Positions 5,042 to 9,659 of a stretch of 9,659 nt of DNA are shown in pieces. Source of the stretch: an uncultured bacterium (GTDB lineage Bacteria; Patescibacteriota; Patescibacteriia; UBA1558; GWA2-36-10). The notes under the pieces were generated by a model. The model made no database searches. It was not told the origin of the DNA and was given only the letters and a program-made list of their open reading frames with translations. The first letter of the stretch is position 1. The number at the start of each line of letters is the position of its first letter. Position numbers and translations under genes: made by a program. Where the stretch lies: the NCBI GenBank assembly GCA_937870675.1, contig CALMZN010000055.1, positions 1 through 9,659 on the forward strand. Reading direction: 5' to 3'.

Positions 5042-6515
5042 TGTGAGTCAAGACGGTTGGCGCCAAAGGCAAATATGGCAATAAATAACTGTTTTTTAAA
5101 TTAGCGTCATGAGACCAGACAATATTATATTCCCAAATGCTGTCTGGATCAGTAGTAATTATATCTGGCTGTAAATAGGCCTCGATCACGCTATCTGGGC
5201 CCAATTGATCAACATCCAGCATAAGTTGCACCAGATGACCTTCGACATCAATAGACAAAGGATTACTCCACTCGGCCTTGGCTATGACCATATTGTCCTT
5301 GATAATCACATCCATGGGATAATACTTGCTATCCACAAAAACTTTGGCCTGACGCACCGTGGCATTCTTGGCCTGATAATACCAAGTAAATTTATAAAAA
5401 TTTATTTTATTTTTCCCTGACGCTTTGATCTTGGTAGAAAAAACATTGTTCCAGCCCGCGCGTAAAGAAGGATCCACAACGGCTGACTCAAATACTGGAT
5501 AATCACTCAAAGAATGCACGCGAGATAATACAAGTGGTTCTGTCCAAGAAATAATATTGTTGGACACATAGCCCTTGCCAGTAATATTTTTTAAGCTGAA
5601 CAAATAATCCCCCACTGGCAAATCTTTGGCATAAAGCTCAATATCAAGCAAAGAACTAATTTTGGCTACTAAGGGTTTATTGATCACAAAAAGAATTTGG
5701 CCAGCCGTGCTAGTAGCCGTAGCCACGATATTGCCGTCATTGATCAAAACAAATTCAATGTTATCGTTCTTTTGTTTTTTGGCTTGCTCCAAGCCAAATT
5801 CAATAGTTTTGATATCTAATAATTCTGCGCCACTAGCCAAGGACATGATACCCAACAAAGTTCGACCACGACTCGGTACTATAAAATTTCCCTGCTTAGT
5901 ACGATTGTAGACCTGCCAATCACCCTGATCGACAATTTGAGTCACTCCGCTAAGCAGTGGAAACTTGCCAGTCGGAACAAGACGCTGATTTTGATAAGTA
6001 AGTTTCAAATCTGTTCTGTTTTCAACAGAAAATTGCATGATTGTGCCAGTAGCCAGTAGTTTGGTTTCTGGTAAAGTAATGACAAATTGACTAGTACCAG
6101 CCGGTAGTTTGTAATCATTGAGATTAAAATTCAAATAACCATGTTCATCCAGATCTAGCAAAGTCCCCAATTGCACTCCTTGATGAAAAAGTTTCAACTG
6201 GCTAAGGTATTGAGCATCATAAAGCCCATTAACATAAACTTTCATTTTTTGAAGACCCGCGCCAGATACTGGCGAATCTATCGTTAGCTGAAACAACTGT
6301 ACTTGGGTAGAACCCCTACTCACTCGCTGTTCCAAAGTACTGCTTTGCCAATGAACTTTTGGGCTAGTGTCTGAAGCCAAAGAGCTTGGCCCTGGCACGA
6401 TCATGGTAGCTAAAAAAAATATGCCCAAAGAAAATAAAAAAGCTACCACAAAACGATGGCGCCAACGCTTGGGCTTTGGTCTATTGTAAGCTAAGGGACC
6501 AAGGTGTTCAAACAT
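5034..6515 (-). CDS. Membrane-anchored surface protein with three beta-sandwich-like modules, function unknown
   Basis: 493 residues. The N-terminus is basic ('NRPKPKRWRHR', 11-21) and followed by one hydrophobic segment (about 22-40), giving an N-in anchor or uncleaved signal; the rest should be outside. No cysteine occurs anywhere. The exterior reads as three similar modules, about 66-172, 212-312 and 351-450. Each starts with a '(S/A)RG/AG...' turn, then an alternating beta strand, a 'lxxlkvFvng' type strand, a central strand naming an attribute, and an end such as 'LPAGTSQFVITL' or 'LPVGDYLFSL'. This layout resembles repeated surface modules of candidate-phylum bacteria, which is family knowledge and not proof of role. 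A TATAAT promoter precedes it, and the next gene, comEC, has its own. It could be a pilus-like or cell-surface adhesin, or an envelope scaffold; I cannot choose. Confidence 0.75.
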   Translation of the reverse strand: MFEHLGPLAYNRPKPKRWRHRFVVAFLFSLGIFFLATMIVPGPSSLASDTSPKVHWQSSTLEQRVSRGSTQVQLFQLTIDSPVSGAGLQKMKVYVNGLYDAQYLSQLKLFHQGVQLGTLLDLDEHGYLNFNLNDYKLPAGTSQFVITLPETKLLATGTIMQFSVENRTDLKLTYQNQRLVPTGKFPLLSGVTQIVDQGDWQVYNRTKQGNFIVPSRGRTLLGIMSLASGAELLDIKTIEFGLEQAKKQKNDNIEFVLINDGNIVATATSTAGQILFVINKPLVAKISSLLDIELYAKDLPVGDYLFSLKNITGKGYVSNNIISWTEPLVLSRVHSLSDYPVFESAVVDPSLRAGWNNVFSTKIKASGKNKINFYKFTWYYQAKNATVRQAKVFVDSKYYPMDVIIKDNMVIAKAEWSNPLSIDVEGHLVQLMLDVDQLGPDSVIEAYLQPDIITTDPDSIWEYNIVWSHDANLKNSYLLPYLPLAPTVLTHID

Positions 6516-6539
6516 AAAAAATATTAATGGCTACCTGTC

Positions 6540-6568
6540 ATTATACAATAATTTACCAAAAATATGAA
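6540..6568 (-). promoter_or_regulatory. Promoter of the surface-protein gene
   Basis: The minus strand shows TTCATA (6568-6563), a 17-nt spacer and consensus TATAAT (6545-6540). The start would lie about 18 nt before the ATG at 6513-6515. No terminator hairpin separates it from prfB, so read-through from prfB is also possible. Confidence 0.6.
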
Positions 6569-6578
6569 ATACTAAAAA

Positions 6579-7658
6579 TTATTTTTTTACTTGTCGCAAA
6601 CTGGCCTCAATCAAGGGCCACAAATCCCCGTCCAAAATAGCGTTGGGATCATGGGACTCATATTCTGTGCGATGATCTTTGACCATTTTGTAAGGATGCA
6701 AAACATAAGAGCGAATTTGATTGCCCCAAGCCGCGGCAGTATATTCACCTTTTAAGGCCTGCCGTTCTTCCTCTTTTTTAGCGGCTTGATATCTTTCTAA
6801 TTTGCTCAAAAGCACAAGCCAAGCTTGGTTTTTGTTTTGTAGTTGCGAACGCTCGTTTTGGCAAACAGCCGTCAAACCAGTCGGCAAGTGCACAATCCGC
6901 ACGGCTGAATCCGTGGTATTGACTGACTGCCCGCCGTGACCAGAGGCCCGAAAGGTCTCCACTCTTAACTCACTATCATTTATTTTTACTTTGGGCTCGA
7001 TAATTTCCGGCAGAACCTCGACCATAGCAAAAGAAGTATGACGAGCATGATCGGCGTCAAATTCTGATAATCTCACCAAACGATGGACACCAGCTTCTTC
7101 TTTGAGATAGCCATAAGCAAAAGGCCCTACGAACTTAAAAGTAGCGCTTTTGATGCCAGCTTCGTTGCCGACAGTCCTTGATAAATAAGTTGTTTGATAA
7201 TTATTTTTTTCACCAAACCTAAGATACATCCGTTCCAGCATTTGAGCCCAATCTTGAGCATCAACTCCGCCCGCTCCAGCATTGATAGTAATAATGGCTG
7301 GCGCCTGATCATACTGGCCAGACAAAAGCAACTGCTTAGCTAATTGTTCGTATTTTTTCTGCTGATCAGCAAAATCATTTGCAAACTCCCCCAACAAATC
7401 ATCAGCTTGATTATCCAAGCACACGATTTCCAGATCTTCTAGTTGTTTTTTCAAATTTTCCCAGTCCGTAATCTGCAATTCTAGATTACTCATTTCTTTG
7501 ACAATACTAGCGGCTTCACTTTTTTGCCAAAAATTCGCACCTTGGGTGTGAACACGCAGATCATCTAGACGCTTATGTTTTTGGGGAATATCCAAAGCAA
7601 CTATCGCTTGATCGACTTGCAACAAAAGTTCTTTAATCTTTTTACGTAATTCTTCCAC
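6579..7658 (-). CDS. prfB: Peptide chain release factor 2
   Basis: RF2 ends translation at UAA and UGA by triggering peptidyl-tRNA hydrolysis in the ribosome. The 359-residue length is normal. The GGQ catalytic loop is intact (G242-G243-Q244 in 'ASGHGGQSVNTTDS'), as are 'NAGAGGVDAQDWA' (126-138) and 'AGVHRLVR' (189-196). At the stop-codon recognition site, where RF2 has Ser-Pro-Phe, this protein has Ser198-Glu199-Phe200 ('RLSEFDADHARHTSF'). It is not the PxT of RF1, and overall the sequence is RF2-like. The start is GTG at 7656-7658, 2 nt after the htrA stop, so translation is probably coupled. The frame is continuous through the region near codon 25 where many prfB genes need a +1 frameshift, so that autoregulation is absent. 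The presence of RF2 fits UGA still being a stop codon here. Confidence 0.95.
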   Translation of the reverse strand: MEELRKKIKELLLQVDQAIVALDIPQKHKRLDDLRVHTQGANFWQKSEAASIVKEMSNLELQITDWENLKKQLEDLEIVCLDNQADDLLGEFANDFADQQKKYEQLAKQLLLSGQYDQAPAIITINAGAGGVDAQDWAQMLERMYLRFGEKNNYQTTYLSRTVGNEAGIKSATFKFVGPFAYGYLKEEAGVHRLVRLSEFDADHARHTSFAMVEVLPEIIEPKVKINDSELRVETFRASGHGGQSVNTTDSAVRIVHLPTGLTAVCQNERSQLQNKNQAWLVLLSKLERYQAAKKEEERQALKGEYTAAAWGNQIRSYVLHPYKMVKDHRTEYESHDPNAILDGDLWPLIEASLRQVKK

Positions 7659-7660
7659 TA

Positions 7661-8854
7661 TTATTTTTTATATCTTTCCAGAGTCACGGCTACATCGCGT
7701 AACTGACCCTTGGTCCAAACTTTCAAATTTATTTTGTCATTGGGCTGAAACTGGGAAATAGCTTGAGCCAAGTCATAATCTTTGCTTAATTTTTTGCCAT
7801 TGACTTCAGTAATCACGTCATTGGCTTGCAAGCCCGCCTTGCTAGCTGGTGAGTCCGGCAAAACAGCCGTGTCAGTAGTCGTGTTACCTGGCACCAGTAA
7901 AGCGCCTTCCGTAATATCTAGCTTTAGTTTCTCGGCCTTATCTTCATCTAGCATGGTGTACCTGACGCCCAAATAAGGCCTGATAATTTCACCCGTCTTT
8001 TTGACGCTGTCAATTATTTGTCTGACTGAGTTGATGGGAATAGCAAAACCAATCAATTGTCCTTGGCTGGAAATTGCGGTGTTGATACCAATCACCTGTC
8101 CAGACAGATTAAGCAATGGTCCGCCAGAGTTTCCCGGATTGATCGCCGCGTCAGTTTGAATGACATTGGCTAATTTCTCCGAGCTACCACCAGTGCCAGC
8201 CACAATACTGCGACCTATGCCTGACACCACACCGACAGTGACCGTGTTGGAAAACTCAGCCAAAGCATTGCCAATAGCCACCACACTTTGACCGATCACC
8301 AACTGATCAGAATCACCAAATTCAACCATTGGCAAGTCACTAGCCGCTATCTTTAAGACGCCAATATCATTGAACAGATCGGTGCCCACAATTTCCGCAT
8401 CAAAACGTCGACCATCATTCAGTATTACTTTATATTTTGCTGTAGCATCTTCAATAACATGACGATTAGTCATTATCAGGCCATCGCTGGAAATAATAAA
8501 GCCAGTGCCACCGCCTACTTTTTGGAAATCCGGCTCAGTGGTTTTGGGGCTTTCTGGTTGCTGGTTAAAAAATGGCCAGTTTCCAAAAAAATCGCCAAAA
8601 GGATCAACACTGACATTCTTTGATACATCTTTTTGTATTTCAATAGAAACTACCGACGGAGAAACTCTTTTTACAACATCGGTCACTGAAATTTCCTCTT
8701 GCCTGACAAGCTGCTGTTTAATAGAATTTTCAAAATTGTTAACACCAACCCACGGCAAATTGTTAAGATTATTGACTATCAGATATGAGCCAAATAATCC
8801 ACCCAAAATAGTGCTTACCAAAATAATTAAAAAAACATCTAATCCTTTTCTCAT
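7661..8854 (-). CDS. HtrA/DegP-family serine protease with one PDZ domain
   Basis: This envelope quality-control protease/chaperone cuts misfolded exported proteins. The 397 residues begin with one membrane segment (about 5-27) that anchors it with the bulk outside. The trypsin-like domain (about 55-285) shows the full triad: H132 in 'MTNRHVIED', D163 in 'FNDIGVLKI' and S243 in 'INPGNSGGPL'. A single PDZ domain fills about 292-393, with a 'GLQANDVITEVNG' core. A Phe/Pro/Gln/Asn-rich linker ('DPFGDFFGNWPFFNQQP', 84-100) is the LA-loop position. The layout (anchor, protease, one PDZ) is the DegS/HtrA type rather than the two-PDZ DegP type. ATG 8852-8854 has no Shine-Dalgarno. It sits directly upstream of prfB with 2 nt between, forming a likely two-gene operon. 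Confidence 0.96.
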   Translation of the reverse strand: MRKGLDVFLIILVSTILGGLFGSYLIVNNLNNLPWVGVNNFENSIKQQLVRQEEISVTDVVKRVSPSVVSIEIQKDVSKNVSVDPFGDFFGNWPFFNQQPESPKTTEPDFQKVGGGTGFIISSDGLIMTNRHVIEDATAKYKVILNDGRRFDAEIVGTDLFNDIGVLKIAASDLPMVEFGDSDQLVIGQSVVAIGNALAEFSNTVTVGVVSGIGRSIVAGTGGSSEKLANVIQTDAAINPGNSGGPLLNLSGQVIGINTAISSQGQLIGFAIPINSVRQIIDSVKKTGEIIRPYLGVRYTMLDEDKAEKLKLDITEGALLVPGNTTTDTAVLPDSPASKAGLQANDVITEVNGKKLSKDYDLAQAISQFQPNDKINLKVWTKGQLRDVAVTLERYKK

Positions 8855-8904
8855 ATGTTTATTTTAAGTATTAAGCCCGTTAAATAATATTTTAAATTTT
8901 TAAT

Positions 8905-9501
8905 TTATTCACAATACTGATTGATGATGGCCTGCCTCTTTATCGGATCGCACAAAACATCCAAGCCATTAACAGCTGACTCTTGAACATTGTTGGTATT
9001 GTTGCCCAGCATGTCATTGACGATGACCCCGTCCATGGAGGCCTGGACCAGGTTGCGCTCCAGTTCGTCCATCTGCCGGACCCGGGATTCCAGCCGGAAG
9101 CGGTCGGTGACATCCCGGAGCGACCACAGGTTCCAGCTGGCCCCGCGGCTGCCTTCCAGGTGGTTCAGGGTGCACTCATAAACAGAGACCTTTTCCTGGG
9201 CCTCCCGGGTCAGGAGGGTGCGGGCCGGATACCAGGGGCTGAACTCCTCGGGGCAAAAACCCACCGGAAGACCGTCGGTGCCCAGAAAGGGCCGCCCCAA
9301 ATTCTGACACGGGAGGCCGCTGATTTTTTCCCATTTGAGTCCGAAATGCTTCAGAAACGAGACATTGGCATAGGTGATGCGGAGATCCTCGTCCAGCACC
9401 AGGGCATATAAGTCCGTGAGACTGTCCAGGAGCCGGGCAAAAAGCCCCTCCGGCGGCTTGCGGGTCAAACTCCGGGGTGTCTGCGAGGAGGTCATAATCA
9501 T
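8905..9501 (-). CDS. Chimeric ORF: truncated PAS sensor fused in frame to the tail of an unrelated AT-rich gene
   Basis: The frame reads from ATG 9499-9501 (or 9493-9495, or upstream 9535-9537). The first about 150 residues are a PAS sensor: a first PAS domain ('LLDSLTDLYALVLDEDLRI' to 'SLRDVTDRFRLESRV'), a short helix ('QMDELERNLVQA'), and the start of a second PAS domain ('SMDGVIVNDMLGN'). Such proteins sense ligand or redox state and usually pass the signal to a kinase or sigma54 activator domain, none of which is present. The second PAS domain breaks off after 'NDMLGN' and about 30 residues of a different style follow, ending 'RQAIINQYCE', encoded by AT-rich DNA like the rest of the window. 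The PAS part is about 60 per cent GC by eye, with proteobacterial codon use. I read this as two genes joined, not one real protein; the tail is the true 3' end of an unidentified gene upstream of htrA. Confidence 0.55.
   Translation of the reverse strand: MIMTSSQTPRSLTRKPPEGLFARLLDSLTDLYALVLDEDLRITYANVSFLKHFGLKWEKISGLPCQNLGRPFLGTDGLPVGFCPEEFSPWYPARTLLTREAQEKVSVYECTLNHLEGSRGASWNLWSLRDVTDRFRLESRVRQMDELERNLVQASMDGVIVNDMLGNNTNNVQESAVNGLDVLCDPIKRQAIINQYCE
8996..9006. other. Composition breakpoint within the chimeric ORF
   Basis: Left of here the DNA is AT-rich like the window; right of here GC is markedly higher until about 9490. The PAS consensus would continue 'NDMLGNI', and the shared bases GGGCAAC (minus strand) could be microhomology at the joint. 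The exact base cannot be fixed from sequence alone. Confidence 0.6.
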
Positions 9502-9514
9502 CTTTTTAAATGTA

Positions 9515-9659
9515 GTGCCACCGCAAGGTGGATGCAAGATCTTGTGACACGGTCCTCGAAGTCAATGACTTCCATGACCACCTCAGGGTGGAAATGAGTG
9601 AATCAAAGGCTTATGAGGAACCTACCCGGGCCTTAAACCTCGAACCTTGGCTCACTTAT
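9515..9659 (+). other. Hairpin-rich segment at the window edge, possible 5' end of a group II intron
   Basis: No supported gene lies in the last 122 bp. The plus strand begins GTGCCACC and folds into successive hairpins: CCACC/GGTGG (9518-9522 with 9527-9531) with a GCAA tetraloop, the palindrome CAAGATCTTG (9535-9544), GAAGTC/GACTTC (9558-9563 with 9567-9572), and CCACC/GGTGG again (9578-9582 with 9587-9591). The purine-rich run 'GTGAATCAAAGGC' follows, then 'GAGGAACC'. A GTG-Y start, a GNRA-capped first hairpin and such purine-rich joints recall domain I of bacterial group II introns, but no reverse transcriptase or domain V is in view. The 5' consensus GTGYG is not met exactly (GTGCC). Low confidence. 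Confidence 0.25.

Noticed and set aside
6579..7658. Release factor 1 instead of RF2
   Set aside because: The recognition site is not PxT, and flanking sequence (HTSFAMVEV, NAGAGGVDAQDWA) follows RF2.
8983..9411. 142-codon open frame on plus, antisense to the PAS segment
   Set aside because: High GC makes long antisense frames common. The protein has no recognisable motif, whereas the minus strand gives clear PAS sequence.

Overview
The window looks like an AT-rich genome fragment from an uncultivated bacterium of the Candidate Phyla Radiation (Patescibacteria) type. The evidence is compact single-domain genes with few Shine-Dalgarno sites, a split ComEC, an NDK with an extended C-terminal loop, a beta-sandwich surface protein built from 'PAGT'-type modules, and foldback repeats in the intergenic DNA. 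No rRNA or tRNA is present, so the phylum is an inference from gene style. Almost everything is on the minus strand; only rpmB is clearly on plus.

Layout, left to right. 1-432: 5' part of a site-2 membrane protease (minus), running off the window. 519-707: rpmB (plus) with a clear terminator at 735-762. 771-1044: a complete minus-strand non-coding RNA unit (promoter with 17-bp spacer, about 239 nt of highly structured RNA, intrinsic terminator). It matches no gene and is the best candidate for something undescribed; 6S RNA is one guess for its identity. 1072-1191: a 120-bp foldback repeat. 1203-1715 ndk; 1785-2174 a stand-alone CheY-like receiver with its own promoter; 2252-2431 a 59-residue unknown protein with promoter, Shine-Dalgarno and terminator. 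2541-2692: a GC-rich palindromic repeat of the 'GTCATTGCG' type.

2707-4984 holds a two-gene competence unit: ComEC channel protein, then a separately encoded metallo-beta-lactamase-fold partner that overlaps it by 17 nt, so the usual single ComEC chain is split. 5034-6515 is a cysteine-free, membrane-anchored surface protein with three repeated beta modules and its own promoter. 6579-8854 is an htrA-prfB pair separated by 2 nt. The release factor has SEF where RF2 normally has SPF, and it lacks the usual +1 frameshift site.

8905-9659 is discordant. An AT-rich tail of an unidentified gene is fused in frame near 9000 to a GC-rich (about 60 per cent by eye) PAS-domain sensor of proteobacterial style, followed by about 145 bp of hairpin-rich sequence that could be the beginning of a group II intron. 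This end is either recent acquisition or an assembly chimera, and read coverage would decide.

Functional themes: envelope proteolysis and quality control (site-2 protease, HtrA), DNA uptake (ComEC plus its partner), translation (L28, RF2) and nucleotide metabolism (NDK), the last important for an organism that probably salvages nucleotides.
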